Assembly: GCA_000711775.1 (NCBI GenBank)
Contig: ARYC01017590.1
Span: forward strand, 62,001-126,000
Reading direction: 5' to 3'
DNA length: 64,000 bases
Source of the DNA: Oxytricha trifallax
Taxonomy: Eukaryota; Ciliophora; Spirotrichea; Sporadotrichida; Oxytrichidae
The notes beneath the pieces are model-generated. The model was not told the origin of the DNA. It worked only from the letters and a program-made list of their open reading frames with translations, and did no database searches. Each line of letters begins with the position of its first letter. The stretch's first letter is position 1. Shown here piece after piece: positions 33,832 to 46,988 of the stretch. The position numbers and the translations under genes are program-made.

Positions 33832-35684
33832 TCATATAACAGAAGGTGATTAACTTTTCCCCATCATATTAGCATTGCTTCCTTTATGCGTCTATGTACC
33901 ACATACTCCATTTCTCTCTAATATTTTCAATTATTCCTTAAGTTTCTTAGTAAGTTTCATTGTCTCTTGAAGTACCTGCTTCAACTCTTCTTATCTCTCC
34001 TTTTTATTTATACGATTAAGACTGTATGAGGAGACGATTGTGTTCTGAGATATATTTGGAGGCTTGCCTGGTTAACCTCCTGCCCCACCATGAGAAGCCT
34101 GTGTATAATTATTTTTGACAGAATTTTGCATACGTTTCAACTTTCGGTACTCTCGGTAAAACTCTTTCATAGTGATCTCACGCTTAATTTCTCTCATAGC
34201 CACTTCATGTGGTTCGTGATGATCATCGTCATCCTCAGCCAACTGTCTAGTTTGATCCTCTATGAATTAGAAGAAGTGAATTTTGAGAGAGCCGTCTGGT
34301 CCTTTGAAAGCGCTGAAACTCACTGGAACGTTAAGCATTTTAGCTATCTCACAGGCTTCACCCATTTTATGCAGACAATCGAATTCCGTCTCACGTTTGC
34401 CCTTATCAATAGTCAAAGCTAGAGCACGTTCTTCCTCTTCTTTCTTTTACTTCGCGAGTTTCAAATAGTGTTTTGTTTTATCTTCTGCGTACACCTTGGT
34501 TTCCTGTCCAGACTAATTCTATGAATTTAAAATAAAGTCTAATTGGCATTGGATCTGAGTTAAGAAGACATTTTATTGGCTGATTCAACTCTATTAAGAT
34601 TGCTCTTTTGATTATTTTACATTGCTCTTAAATTTTTTGCTCCAGCTACTACAGCAGTAGTAGGCCTTTTTTTGCTGCCTGTGCCTACATATTGACCATT
34701 TGCTCTCGCTCCAATTTCCTCTAATCTATTCCTGTCAACTAGAATTAATTTATATTTACAACTACCTTAAAATCTAATAAACCATTTCTTAATATTTAGA
34801 GACAACTAAGTTGTTAGCTTGATCTCTGAGAGCGTTCATTTATTCCTCTCTGCGATCTTTATATTCTCTCCAGCATTTGAGTTTCTTGTAGAAATCTTCC
34901 ATGGGCAAATATCCAGTTTTATGAGCGTTATGGTCCTTGAATATTGAAAATATTTCATCCTTCGAAGCATCAAAGCTTATTTTATATAATAATTTATTCA
35001 TTATAGTAAATGAACCTGTTTTGACAAGTTTTTAATTATATATAGTGTGAAAAATATATTTCAAGTAAATAAAGCTAACTTGATTGAAGTTTACTTCTAA
35101 TTCTTCTTAAGTTATGAATATATGAATTGGTCTGAAGAAATCACAAATAAAATTTTGCATAAAAAAATAAAAAACTTTTTAAATCATCCCTTTCTATTTT
35201 ATTTTCAATGATAAACTTGGAGAACCTGTGATATATTGAATTTTCATTGTTTAATGCATTATTTGTAATTTGATTTTGGTTTTGAGAGTTTGAGTTATCA
35301 TTATTGTCGTTTTTCTCCTCCTCAATAACAATGTTTTATAAAAATGAATTCCAATCATATGTAAAACTTTGATAATTAATAAAAAATAACTTCGTTAGAG
35401 GCTCCAATTTAGAATTGACTACCCGTGAGAGGTCTCAAGTCAGATGGTCTTGACTTACCACTCATTAATCTATTGTTATTGCTGCTTTCTGGTCAAATAA
35501 GATTAGTAATCTAAACATATACATTTAAATATGTAACAGGTCTAGATTAATTGCCACCAGACATTTCCATTCTTTGTTGGTAGGATTGCTCTAATTTCTT
35601 CTCAAATTCATCGAATTCATCGCCACTCACATTCTGCACGAATTCATCATCATCTCCTCCTCTGCTGCTGCTTTCACTTGACAT
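33832..35684 (-). CDS. Coiled-coil protein with EF-hand-like segment
   Basis: It starts at ATG 35684-35682 (MSSESSSRGGDDDEFV), followed by DEFDEFEKKLEQSYQQR, GKSRPSDLRPLTGSQF, an EF-hand-like helix-loop-helix (KDEIFSIFKDHNAHKTGYLP and MEDFYKKLKCW), then GARANGQYVGTGSKKRPTT, a charged block KVYAEDKTKHYLKLAKQKK, VSFSAFKGPDGSLKIHFFQF and the C-terminal coil LKQVLQETMKLTKKLKEQL; stop TGA 33832-33834. The loop HNAHKTGY lacks a full set of Ca2+ ligands. Interruptions at about 35485-35545, 35335-35390, 34985-35210 and 34740-34800 behave as introns or IESs. Family not recognised; axonemal or basal-body use would be guesswork. Confidence 0.6.
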
Positions 35685-35832
35685 TTTTTACTATGAAATT
35701 TTTTTTATAAATTCTACAATTTCTTAATATTCATTCCAAATATTGAAACTTATACGAATTTAAAGCCATCATATCAATATTAAATTCTTATATTATGTAT
35801 ATATATTTTTAAAGTTTATATATAAATTTGTC

Positions 35833-38800
35833 TCAAACTCCCTGAGCACTATAAATAGCTTATGACTATTTCTTAGCAGCAACCTTCTCTATGGTTGTAC
35901 TAGTATTCTATATTTTCATGCTAAATCCCTTGTTATTGCTTTTGTTGTCATCCTCATCGTCAGAGAAGCCGAATTTATCTCTGAGCACTTTCTTACTCTT
36001 ACTCTTGTGCTGTTCCTTCTCCTGCGCTTTCTTCATTAATTCCTCATCCTGCTTTTTATAGGTTTCAAGTAAATACTCTATTTTCTTGTCGATTTACTCT
36101 TCTTTCTTTGTTTTCTTCTTTGATAAACCTAGTAGAGCGCGGGCGTTTTCATGGTAAAAATTATAACTTAAAATTTTATGATTAATTGTTATTTTAATTA
36201 CACTTTTACTTTTAAAGAATCATATATTTCATAATTAAACATACTTTTCATCATCTTGGAGCATATCCTTGCCAGCTCGCATAAGTGGTGGTAATTTACT
36301 ATTGCCCATGTAACTCTACTTTGAACCCATAAAGCTTTGTTAATCACTTGATGTAAGCTATTTACTTTTTCTTAAAAAAAAACAACATAAAACATCTATA
36401 TAACTACTATTAAATAAATTTTCCCAAAGTGCTATCTTTTAGCTTGCTTATCTCCAAGAATCTATCTCCATTAACTGCATTTCTACACATACTAAATGTC
36501 ATTCATATACTAATTATAAAATTAATATTTAAATTTATATATAAAAGTCATCTTGAGATAGCCAGGTTTATACTCACTGCCATTATTATGCACAACTATG
36601 GGGTTTCTGAGTTAATTTTTGAGGTTTTTGTAGCACATATTAAGGGAAAGTGGGTTTTCAGAGTCATACTTGATTTCCTAATCATCATTCGTTAAAATGT
36701 CTCGGGCTCTCGATTTGAAGTAATCCAGTTTTGCTCTTCCGAAGTCAAAGTTTTCATCTTCCATATCTAAGTCATCCCCGTCCAGGTCATCTCCCATATC
36801 TTCATTAGCTTGTTCATCTATTTCTGATTCTTGTTAAGAATGCTCTTCATGAATGATTCGAGAGGGACCCCCTACAGCTGGTCCAAATTACTGATTAATA
36901 TCCTCTGTTATAAAGAATTAGTCGTTTTGTTAAGAATTTGGTTTGGAGTCTGAGAGTCCCCCGTTGCTACTCCCTATAAAACGCATTTGCTTGTGATTTG
37001 GAGGAGTGAAAATTTCTTTGTCTTAATATTCTTAAGTCAGCTCTCTTGGGAAAATTTCCTTCTCAATGTTGGTGTTCGGTCTTATTTCTGCAATTTGCAA
37101 AGCTACTCCTTAATTCATCATTTCAGCGTTTAAGTACTCGCCCTTGATTTCTTTTTGAGCTTCTCTTGAGAAAAGCTTAATTGGATTAGGATATGGGAAA
37201 TTTACTAGTTGTTTCTATACCTTCGTCTTCTTAAGATAGCTTTTATGATCAGGCACATCTTCATTTATTAATGTTGCTGATAAGTTTCTCACAAGATTTT
37301 CTTCTAACTGCTAATAGTACTGTTTGCCATTAAGGCCTATCGGATTTCCAGTAATGACAAGCAATTGCAAACTTTTCATGCCAGTTGCACAGAACATCAA
37401 ATCTTCCTCATCCTGGACTAAATTGAATCCGAAATCTAGTTCTTATAGAAGTTTAAAGTCTTCTTTTTAAGCTAAGAAATCATAATGTAGAGCTTGGAAG
37501 CGATTTCTACTTAAATTCAGACGCTTTAGTCTTGGCATTTAACCTAAAGCTTTGAAGAGTACAGCCGGATTCACAATTGTAGAGCTTGAACTGAAACTAT
37601 TTGAAGATAGATTAAGCTCTTCACAGACTGAAAACTCAAACATATCCTCGGGTAGAGTTACCATGGAGTTGCCTTGTAAGTCTAGGACTTTCAACTTCTT
37701 TAAGTTGAATATAGTTAAATTTAAATAATTATAGAGGACAATACTTTATAAAATTATAGATTTCTGATGCTCGCTGGCGATATATTATTATAAGATAGGT
37801 TTAAACTCTCTAGTTTAGGAAAATCCTCAACATTAATAGGTGGAATGCTTTAAATCATGTTGTACTACAAATTGACTTCACTCAAAGCCTTCAGGTTTTT
37901 TAATTACTCCAATCTAACTCTGTTATCGGATAAATCTATGGAATTAAGATTTTAAAAGTAGCAAAGATCTTCCTCTATGACTTCCACTATTTTTTGTGAT
38001 GCCAATTTACTTTTAATCGATTCATGAGGCAGTTTAACTCTGCAAGAAAATAGAATTAAGAAACCATCAAGCAATTTCCCCATTTTCTCTGGTGTTTAAT
38101 CTTAATTAGCAATTTGCTGCAATCTCTGCTCCTAACTAATAGCTCTCTTTTTCCCGTATTTGATACCTCTCTTAGTGTAAACTGGATATATAATTCTGTC
38201 TATGGTCGTCTTTTTCATTGGAAAAGCTTGTCTAAGAGTTGCCTGCTTTTTCCTTGTATAAACTTTCACATCCTGATAGGGTGACTGTTCGATCAGTAGT
38301 TCATTTCCATGAGAATTATGATTAACCTGATTTATTCTTTGCTGACTGTTATTTCTATTATTGAATTTGTCCTTTCTGGAGCTAGTAGTTGAATCGAAGA
38401 AAGTTTAACCAGTGGGATCGTGATTATGAAGTGGATTATTGTCATGACCCCATGTGGTGTTTTGATTGTTTATATCGTTTTAATCGTCTGACATAGCTGC
38501 TCCAGACTCTAAATTCTCTGATAAAGTCTCTTGGATTCGATTACCAATTTCCATATCTGGGTCATCTTGGGAGATAAAGTGGCTATTTTATATCTACCCA
38601 ATCAATATAATTGAGTTTTAAAATTTGTCACAAATTCAAATGCTTATAGTAGCAGACTTTATAAATTCAATTTTATCTATCAATTTTAATATAACTTATA
38701 TGTCCTGACTTGGATTTTCCATGAGTGATCTGTCATACAATTGCTAATTAAACAAACTAGTCTCATCTTTACTGTTTTCTTCAAGATTGAAACCGTTTTA

Positions 38801-39128
38801 ATTATGCTTTGATGAAAACATTTCTGTACTTTAAGCGTTGAACTGACTTACTTGGTGTTAATCTAAGCTAGCACTGCCGTCTAACATTTAAATCTAACTT
38901 TGAAAGTACAGATTATATGTGAATAAGCTATGTTTTTTATTTTTAAAAATTAATCATTCCTAATTTGTTCTTGGAAAAATCTTATTTATTGTTCGATAAG
39001 GAATTATTGCCAGCTCCAAGTGTGGATTTAGGAGTGGGTTAAGTAACGACTGAATCGAAAGTTTAATGAGTATTTTAGCCTCCCTATTTTTATTTCTAAG
39101 CTGTGTTGTTGTGCAGCTATTTATCCAT
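35833..39128 (-). CDS. Leucine-rich-repeat protein, possibly XRRA1-like
   Basis: It starts at ATG 39128-39126 (MDKQLHNNTAQKQK). An IES with pointer TTAG joins KNKL to DGSASLDQHQVSQF. A Q/N-rich ~250 residues follows, then leucine-rich repeats: NLNSIDLSDNRVRLEQLKNL, ALSEVNLQYNMIQSIPPINV, PKLESLNLSYNNIS, PRLKRLNLSRNRFQAL, LLQELDFGFNLVQ and SLQLLVITGNPIGLNGKQYY. The C-terminal half is acidic/basic (DMGDDLDGDDLDMEDENFDF; LSKKKTKKEEQIDKKIEYL), ending at TGA 35833-35835. Repeat order and the NP-motif cap resemble XRRA1/LRRC-type proteins; that subfamily assignment is tentative. Interruptions occur near 38600-38695, 37735-37800, 36495-36560, 36370-36420 and 36165-36250. Confidence 0.72.
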
Positions 39129-39327
39129 ATTTTATTTATATTTATACTTTCTCTCTCTCAAACTATTCACTTTAAATTATTATATAAATTATTGATAAAA
39201 GTATAGTAAATGTCATATCAAAAATGTGAAATAGTTTGATTTAAAATTAATATCTTTTCAGCTTTATTTAAAGGAAATTTGAACTATAATTTTAATAAAT
39301 TAAAGATTTCATTGAAGAATCAAGAAA

Positions 39328-42300
39328 ATGCCAAACATCAAAAGAAATTTCCAGAATATTCTTATTAATATAATCATCCCACACATGGTGATGTCATTTA
39401 TATATACTTATATATTGTAATAAAAATATTCTGCTACTTTTAGGTTTGATTACTTTGAACAGTTCCTACACACTGGCGAAGAAGGGCCGTGCAGCAGATT
39501 TCTTCCCACCAGGCTCAGGCATGAAATTAAACTCAGACCCTAGCAAGTTTAATTATTAATATAGTATAATCAAAATTTAATTAATTGGGAATATTTTCTT
39601 AAAGTTAGATGAAGAATTAGGGAAACAGGATCAGTTGGTGTTCCTATACGTGTTCGACTCCAGTGGAGATAGATCTACGCAGATGAACAATATGATCATG
39701 CATCCGCTCCTAGATGAAATGAAACACTACTGCTCCTGGTATGCATTCGACTGCAATCCATTATTGGTTTCTTTTCATTGTGTTTTTAATAAAATACATT
39801 GAAATGTACTTGAGTAAATGACGAGGATATCAAGGCATCAAAGAGGTTTAATGTCTGTGAGAATCCAGAGCACACTCCATTTTTCCAGTTAATGAAGCCA
39901 CCTGAACTTAAACTTAACCCCTATACAAAACAACCCATGAAGATGCTAAAATTTATTATATAACTTTCCTTGTCAATATAATAAAAGGAGTGAATTTTAT
40001 AAATAATTGATGGAGTCTATACCTTTTAACGAGAGAGAAGTGACTCTATAGAAAGTAAAGAGTTTTATATTGAGTAATTTACCAGACTATTCAACTAAGA
40101 TTGAAACAATTGCACAATTAGAAGCATTCGCTGACAATAAAGATTACTTAATTGTCTTATTATAAATATATAATTATTCATTAGGAGGTAGATCAATTTA
40201 TTCCTATTTTGACATCAATAAAGATGACTTAGAAGTTAATAAAGTAATTTTATTCAGCAACAAGACAAAGACCCCACCCATTTACAAAGCTCTGACCACT
40301 TATTTCAGGGATAGAGTTCGCTTCGCTTTCGTACAAGCAGAGAATAAGGACATCGTAGCACTTTACAAAGAAGATGGAATTGGTGAGAAATTCCCATCAA
40401 TTTTGGTGCTCAAGAGCTTCGATATCGATGCAAATTCCACCATAGACAAAATTGAGAAGATTTTGTATAAGAAAAAGGACATTAAGTTTGAGGAGCTCAA
40501 GGATTTCTTCAATCAATATGCCAGATACGGAAAGAAAGAGGCCCTAGAGAGTGCCAAGTAAAGTTCAAGTTCATCATCGTCCAGTGAGGAGGAGTCAGAG
40601 ACCAAGACAAGTTCAAAGAAAGATAGAAGAGCAAAGAAGCCCTATGCTGAACTCTATGATTATAGACAATTTAACAGCAAGATAAAACACTTGAATTAAA
40701 AATTAAAAAAAATTAGTATTTATATAAGTAAAAATACATAATAAGATTTTACAAACGAGACTTATAGATTAATTAGTCAATAAATAAAAATTTTTAAACA
40801 ATATAATTCCAAAACTTTAAAATATGAATCTTCATTTAAATACCTTAAATTTACTTTTAAATATGTTTTAACTTGAATCCAATATTGTAAGATATTTTAT
40901 AATTTTACATACACTCTACCAATATTATTTATTTAATAAGTTTATTGGAGTAGGAAAAAGCAGCACTTGTATTTTACATTACTTCTCAAAACGTTACTCA
41001 GGATGTCTAATTATTCGATAAAATCTTCGCAGCAGTAAATGGACCACTTAATGTTGGAGTCTTCTACATCAATCAATCTGCACCAGACTAATACAGAAAA
41101 TATCTTTCATAAATATACATAATTGCTATAATATTTAATCCTCTAAACTTGCTTTAATATTCCCAATTATGCAATACTAAGAAGTCTACAATAAATTAAA
41201 GTTAGGTAAGAAATTCCCATAACTTAGATTCTACAAGAACAATCTCTTTGGTGAAGATAAAAATGCAAAGTCCTTTGAGATTTATATAAAGAAGCTCGCT
41301 TAAATCACTGAGGAAATTCATGAAAATATTGATCATGATGTGAAGGAAGTTAGTGAGAAAATTTTCAATAATTTGGCTGTTAGTAGTGCAGTTGAAGAAA
41401 AGAAGAATTTAAAATATTTTAGATATAGAGTTCAATTTATAACCCCACATTTGAGATAGTTTAATCGATAATATATAATAACTTGATCATGAATTTTAAA
41501 GAATGTGATTGTGTATTTCTATAATGATGAGAGAATGTCACTACATTTCAAGGCACTGAGTGGTGTGAAATATCTTCATGATGATTTCGTATTTATGAGT
41601 GTCTTCGACCCTAGTTAAGAGATGCTTCAGCAATTTTAAATTCAATAACTACCTGCAGTAGCTGGTATCTTATATTGGATAAGATACTAACTGTAATATA
41701 CTATATAATTTATGAGATAATTAAATTTGATCTTGAAAGCACTTGGTGATGACACTACTCAAGCAAGATAATTCACCTATGGTGGCCCCATTTCTTACGA
41801 GGACATCTTAAAGAACCTCCTCCACCTCGAGGGCAAGGAAGACGACTATCAATAAAAAGTGAAGCTTCAATCCAAAACCAGAGACAGAAAGTTTGAGGAG
41901 ATAACCAACCAATATAAATTCCAGTAAAACTGCTTAGATAAGGGCAAAGGCTGCGCCATCGCGTTCTTATCAGGGAACAGTCAGCAAGATTATGAAGTAA
42001 GAAATCATAAGGAATATCTTGAGACTTTGGAATAACTTGAGAAAGATGCTAAATCCCTGCCACTGTATTACATGTGGGTCAATGCTTCATGTCATGTAAG
42101 TTTCAATATTAATCATTAATTTATCTTTTATAGTCTTATATGTTGGAGAAATTTGAGATAACTCCCATGTTTATTCCAACTGTTATCTTTTACTTACCAG
42201 AGAAAGATAAACCATTGTTAATAAAAACAAAGATTTAAGGAAAATAAAATTTACAATGTTTATTTACTATAAGGAATAGAGTTAATTAGTAAAATTTTAG

Positions 42301-43071
42301 ATTGAAATGTTCTCAATAAAAATAATTACCATATATTATTTCATTAATAATAAAAATTTATAAGTTAATAAGAATTTAATTGTCCCTAACAAACTATCTG
42401 CTTAATTTGTTTTATTTTGGGATTTTAGATCAGCTCATTTAATTGGAAAGTTTGATAAGGAAACTATTTAAAAGCATGAATAGAAATTTGTGAATGGAAA
42501 GCTAGCTACCTTCCCAATTTAAACAAAAAAATACAATTAAATATATTTTCAATTTTAGATTATTTGGCCATGGTTAATTTAATATGAAAAATCAGTCAAA
42601 TCAATTTCCTAAAAAAATAAATATTTATATTCTTATAATTGATTATAAATAAACATACTCATTCATACTACTAGTATTTTTCATTTATAATATGCTTGAT
42701 ACAACACCTAATTTATGTGAATTTAAATAATTTTAATAAATATTTAGTGGATATTGAATGAAAACCAAGTCAACAGATCTTTAATTCTAAGATCTTGACT
42801 GTCCAAATATCTAACTTGCATAAAACTATAAATTTCCGTAAACTCTTCATTTAATTATTTTAATTACTTTAATTAATTCAAAAAACTTGAGTTAGGACTA
42901 TAGGAAGAAACAGTGGAAGGAAATTCAGAATTAGACGATGAAATTCTGAAAGAAATCCTCGAGGAAGAAAAGGAGAGAGAGAAGCAGCTCAAAAAATAAA
43001 GAAAAGCTGAATAGGGAGACAAGAAAAAGAAAAAGAAGAAGTCAACAAAAACAAAGAAAGAAGACTTATGA
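39328..43071 (+). CDS. Multi-thioredoxin-fold protein, PDI/P5 (PDIA6)-like
   Basis: Segments in order: a hydrophobic start, LAKKGRAADFFPPGSGM, LVFLYVFDSSGDRSTQMNNM, NVCENPEHTPFFQLMKPPEL, VNKVILFSNKTKTPPIYKAL and FPSILVLKSFDIDANSTIDK. An acidic Ser run follows (QSSSSSSSSEEESETK), then GPLNVGVFYINQSAP, LPAVAGIL, CLDKGKGCAIAFLSGNS, YYMWVNASCHSYMLEKF, FIPTVIFYLPEKDK and a lysine-rich tail ending TGA 43069-43071. The CxxxKGxCAIAFL...WVNA order matches the C-terminal domain of P5-type protein disulfide isomerases, which act in the ER; no CxxC active site was seen, so it may be a chaperone-like member. An IES with pointer AAGTT (about 39546-39610) joins SDPSKLDEELGK. Other interruptions lie near 39.75-39.82, 39.95-40.01, 40.68-40.95, 41.10, 41.40-41.50, 41.68-41.74, 42.10-42.13 and 42.22-42.89 kb. 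The N-terminal junction is unresolved. Confidence 0.72.
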
Positions 43072-43279
43072 GCAGAAATAGTATCACACTCTTTAATGAT
43101 ATGATTTTAGATTTTTAACTTAGTAGAATATAAATTGAATTAAGTTTAAAAATTACCATATTCTTAAAATTAATTAAGTAACCCCTTTAAAATTAAAAGG
43201 CAACGCACATTAGTTTCAAAGTTTAATTAATAAATTAGTTGATTGATTCATTTATTAAAGAAAAAGATAAATAATAAAA

Positions 43280-44409
43280 ATGGAATTAGTTGTAGTGAAC
43301 GGTGCCAACGCTATCTCCAGAGGAGTGATTTCAAAGCTTGCTGGAAAGCATTATCAAAAGATTAAGCTCCTAGATTTCAGACCCTACCGCCAATCAGTAT
43401 ATAACTTCCAAAGACAATTGGCTGGTTAAGGCATTCAACTTGAAAAGCATATGGTCCAAAATGCTGCAGCTCTTGAGCATGGTATTGAGGGAGCAAGCGA
43501 TGTGGTCTATTTTACTCATGACTATTGCGCAAACGCTGCTGATAAAAATTCATTTATTCAAGGTGCTGCCAAGCTTGCCAAGAAGCACGGAGTTAAGAAG
43601 TTTGTTACAGTTTGCCCAGTTGAGAATGAACTTTTCTACACTGAAGATGCAAAGCAACCACTATAGAAATAAGAAGAGGCTCAAGCTCACGCATTAAAAT
43701 CCAATCCAAATTTAACAATTTTGAACAGTGACTTAGTTTATGGAAAGGGATCACACTTGCTTCACTATATGGCTCAATGCGTTGAAGCTGGAAGAATATA
43801 TGGTGCTATTGGTTCAGCATCAAACCACAAATTCAGACCTGTTTCAGATGAAGATTTAGCTAAAGCAGTAGAGCATGCACTCATATATGTGCAAATATTT
43901 TTTATTTTGATTATATAAACTTAATCATAATACTTCAATTTTAATTATATAATTGACTCACAAACTTCTCACAAGTGAAAGGTCACAATTACATTCTTCA
44001 AGGTAAAGATGAGGCCACATTAGTTGACATTTTACACACTCTTGAAGTCTCACTAGGCAAAGGAGAAGGCTCTACCAAGCTCTCTAACTCCCTCTTGAGA
44101 TTAAATCTTTCTGACTACGTTGAAGAATTCTTCGTTGGCATTACTCATGATAAGAATTTCAGACGTCTTGCTGAGTATTTCGAAGCACACAGACTTTTTT
44201 ATTTTATGATTTCTATCATAAAATTAAAGAATCAGTAATTATAGTTTTTAAGACCAAACCTTAGTGAGGGCAGAACCAACTTTTTCGAACAACACGGTTT
44301 GTAATTGCAATCAAAGGGACTCAAGGATACCTATCAGAAAATCTAATACAGAGAAGAAGATCTTATCGTCCCAACTTTCAGCAACTATAAAATGACCTCT
44401 CTAGATTGA
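43280..44409 (+). CDS. NAD(P)-binding Rossmann protein (atypical SDR, NDUFA9/NmrA-like)
   Basis: It starts at ATG 43280: ELVVVNGANAISRGVISKLA is the Rossmann beta-alpha turn (GANAxxRG). DVVYFTHDYCANAADKNSF, AAKLAKKHGVKKFVTVCPVE, PNLTILNSDLVYGKGSHLLH, FRPVSDEDLAKAVEHAL and YVEEFFVGITHDKNFRRLAE follow; TGA is at 44407-44409. Two IESs resolve cleanly: 43884-43955 (pointer ACTCA) joins EHAL to TNFSQVKGHNYIL, and 44195-44250 (pointer AGAC) joins YFEAHR to PNLSEGRTNFFEQ. The fold and the loss of the YxxxK site fit NDUFA9-like or NmrA-like atypical short-chain dehydrogenases; a mitochondrial complex I role is possible but unproven. Confidence 0.8.
43884..43955. other. IES, pointer ACTCA
   Basis: Copies at 43879-43883 and 43956-43960 flank AT-rich DNA. 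Removal keeps frame in the Rossmann-protein gene. Confidence 0.85.
44195..44250. other. IES, pointer AGAC
   Basis: Copies at 44191-44194 and 44251-44254. The join gives EYFEAHRPNLSEG. Confidence 0.83.
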
Positions 44410-44986
44410 TGCAATTAGAACTGCTTAAATTTAAGAAAATATGGGGTTCGTCTAATTGATTAAGGAAAACATAAATTAATTAAAAACATTATTATTTATA
44501 AAATAATACAGTTCTTCAAATTGACGCTTCTATTATGTAATGAAGGTGGGATCAAATTTTTTAATTTCTTGCAAATAATTTTGTTATCTATTTTTTAAAA
44601 AAAATTATCAAATTTGTTCAATAATATTAAATTAATTAGTAAATTATAATTTATAAGCTTCAAATTTAATTTAATAAATAGTTCTCTTAATCAATTGATC
44701 TTTATTGTATTTTTATAAATTACTTCAATTCAATAATATAATAAAAATGACCATGAAACAAATATAATGAATTTGCAATATGCTTGATGAATCTTGCAAC
44801 TCATAATACATTTGTTTCATATCTTTATTTAAAACTAAGCAATTCAATATTTTATTAGCATTTTTGCTACTATAAATCAGTATTTTTATTTACTTACAGT
44901 TTTATAAATTAAAGAAATAGCTTAATTAAAATAAAGTAAAATAAATTTATTTATATTAATTATTCTTATATATTTATCAAAACCTT
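44410..44986. other. AT-rich intergenic DNA, nothing recognised
   Basis: Between convergent gene ends. No ORF or repeat supported. Confidence 0.5.
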
Positions 44987-45765
44987 TTGGTTAATATTAC
45001 TTAAGAGACTATCTTTGAGAGTGTGTCCAAAGATTCCTTCATGACTTCATCTATTACCATATCTTTCAACTTTGATTTAGAGTGACCACTATATCTTAGC
45101 TGTGGCTGTGGAATTTCAATTATTAACAGAAATTATCATAATTAAAATATAACTAATTAATATTTTCAAAAATTAAAGCCTCTTATAATACTCCTACTAT
45201 TCTCTTCTCTGCAAGATAAGAATGATCAATTATTGGATAGCAAACTAGTGGAAGATTGCTAGATATATCTACACTTCCATCAAAATTCTTTTCTTATTGG
45301 GGTTGTCCAAAGATAACGCCAATTTTATTGGTAGCTACTTCAAGTGCCAGAGAGTTTTGTGATGTTTTAGGTTCCCTCTCTGAATTGTACCAAATTGATT
45401 GATTATCCTTAATAAATATAAATCTTGCTTATTGAACTCCAAATATATCTTTAACCACTGTCTCTATTTATGAACCTATGCCTTGCTCTCCATAGTTTGA
45501 TGAGTCAATTAGTGCTTTAGTCTAATCCACCAGTTTCTTCAAATTTATAGTTTGCTTAAGACTATACTTTGATTCTTGGAATCTGCTTAAGAGAAGACCA
45601 CAAGTCTGAGCCAGGGCATCAGCCATGAAATAATCATCAAGAGATGCTTATCTCAATAGACACACTTCTAGGATACCAAGCAAAGTTTATGTTCGAGGAT
45701 GTTTAACTGGGATTGCTACAACAAATTGCCTTTCTTTATATCCGTATGGGTCAATATTTTGTATT
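44987..45765 (-). CDS. GAF-like domain protein, C-terminal block without start
   Basis: The minus-strand reading begins at about 45765 with IQNIDPYGYKERQFVVAIPV, then LLGILEVCLLRQASLDDYFM. A linker helix (ESKYSLKQTINLKKLVDQ) leads into a second GAF-like unit: IETVVKDIFGVQQARFIFIK, NKIGVIFGQPQQEKNFDGSV and LPLVCYPIIDHSYLAEKRIV. After an interruption at about 45115-45180 it ends KLKDMVIDEVMKESLDTLSK...TGA 44987-44989. GAF domains bind small ligands such as cyclic nucleotides; ligand residues cannot be named. No ATG exists at its 5' edge, which lies at a TTTTAAAA palindrome shared with the adjacent kelch block, so 5' MDSs must be elsewhere. Confidence 0.6.
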
Positions 45766-45786
45766 TTAAAATCAGTTCATCTACTG

Positions 45787-46929
45787 TTTTAAAATGATAA
45801 ATCAAATAGAAATAGTTAGTTGCATGTCTCTATTCAGAACTCTAATAGATAGCTAATAAGAGAAGATTCATTAAAGAAAACAGCAATATAGGGCTAAAAT
45901 AATTTACACTAACGAAGAGCCTCATTTTCTGGTCAAAATAAACTATAAATACAGGTTAATTAGCTTCAATAATAACCAGATAGACCTACTTCCAATATGA
46001 GGACAGCTTAAAAGAAAATTATTTGGTTTAAATGGGGTTCCTACGAGGCTTTTAAGTTTGACGCAAAGAATGATAGATGGAATAAAATTGAAGCCAAACC
46101 TATAAATCCATACCTTTACTTTTCTTCAATTGTTCATTTGACAAATTAAAGAGGAGCTTTAATGATAGGAGGCTCAGATGAAGATGCAAATTACTACAGA
46201 AGAGTAGTTCATTTTGAAAATTATCAAATATTTAAAGACAAAGCCCCCATGATTAGCAAACGAGCATTCTTTTGTAGTTTGCATTGCTAATGTACAGATT
46301 AAGTTTTTGCTTTTGGAGGGAATGATGGAGAGAAAGATTTAAAATAGGTTGAGCTCTATGATATGGAGTATAATAACTGGGTTGAGTTGCCATCTATGTA
46401 ATAAGCTAGAAATGGGGCAAGTTGCGTTATATTTGAGAAATACAGGACTATATTCTTATTTGGAGGAGCAAACATTGAGAATGGATCACTAGACTCTATA
46501 GAGAAATTTTCGATGCAGACTTAAGTCTGGGAAATTATAAACATTAAATTAGTAAAACCATTGCATGATTTTGTTTGCCATTCTATTGGTAAAAATAGAA
46601 TCCTTATTCTTGGGTAGCCTGATCCTGTATAATAAAATCCAGATCAAGAAGATTTACAGTAATCTTAGAGAGCTGTTGAACAAGATGTTGAACTTTAAAT
46701 TATCGACCTTTCATACCATTTATAAAACTAATGCTCAGTACCTAAATCAATGGGTCAGACCTACCTTCCAACATTTCTAGATGCTTGTGGGTTCTTATAC
46801 ATTTTTACTGGATACCTTGATAATAAACCTACACAAACTATATCAAATATAAAATCCTTGATCCAGCTATAGTCTGTCAATATGCAGGAACTTTTTGATA
46901 AATAAAAACGGTAATTGTAATAGTAATGA
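45787..46929 (+). CDS. Kelch-repeat protein block (start not found)
   Basis: The frame is open from about 45787: a Q/N/S-rich lead (LHQRRASFSGQNKLQ), then kelch repeats with the GG-Y-W spacing: WGSYEAFKFDAKNDRWNKIE, RGALMIGGSDEDANYYRRVV, QVFAFGGNDGEKDLKQVELY plus NNWVELPSM, TIFLFGGANIENGSLDSIEK plus QVWEII, and FLYIFTGYLDNK. It ends at TGA 46927-46929, head-on to the B-box gene. Kelch propellers are protein-binding modules. No in-frame ATG precedes the Q-rich lead except ATG near 45998; a 5' MDS may lie elsewhere. No IES is needed within the block. Confidence 0.75.
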
Positions 46930-46988
46930 TATTAAATTTTAAACTAAGGACTTTTTTATCGTCTAAATAAAGTAAATTAATGGATTTA

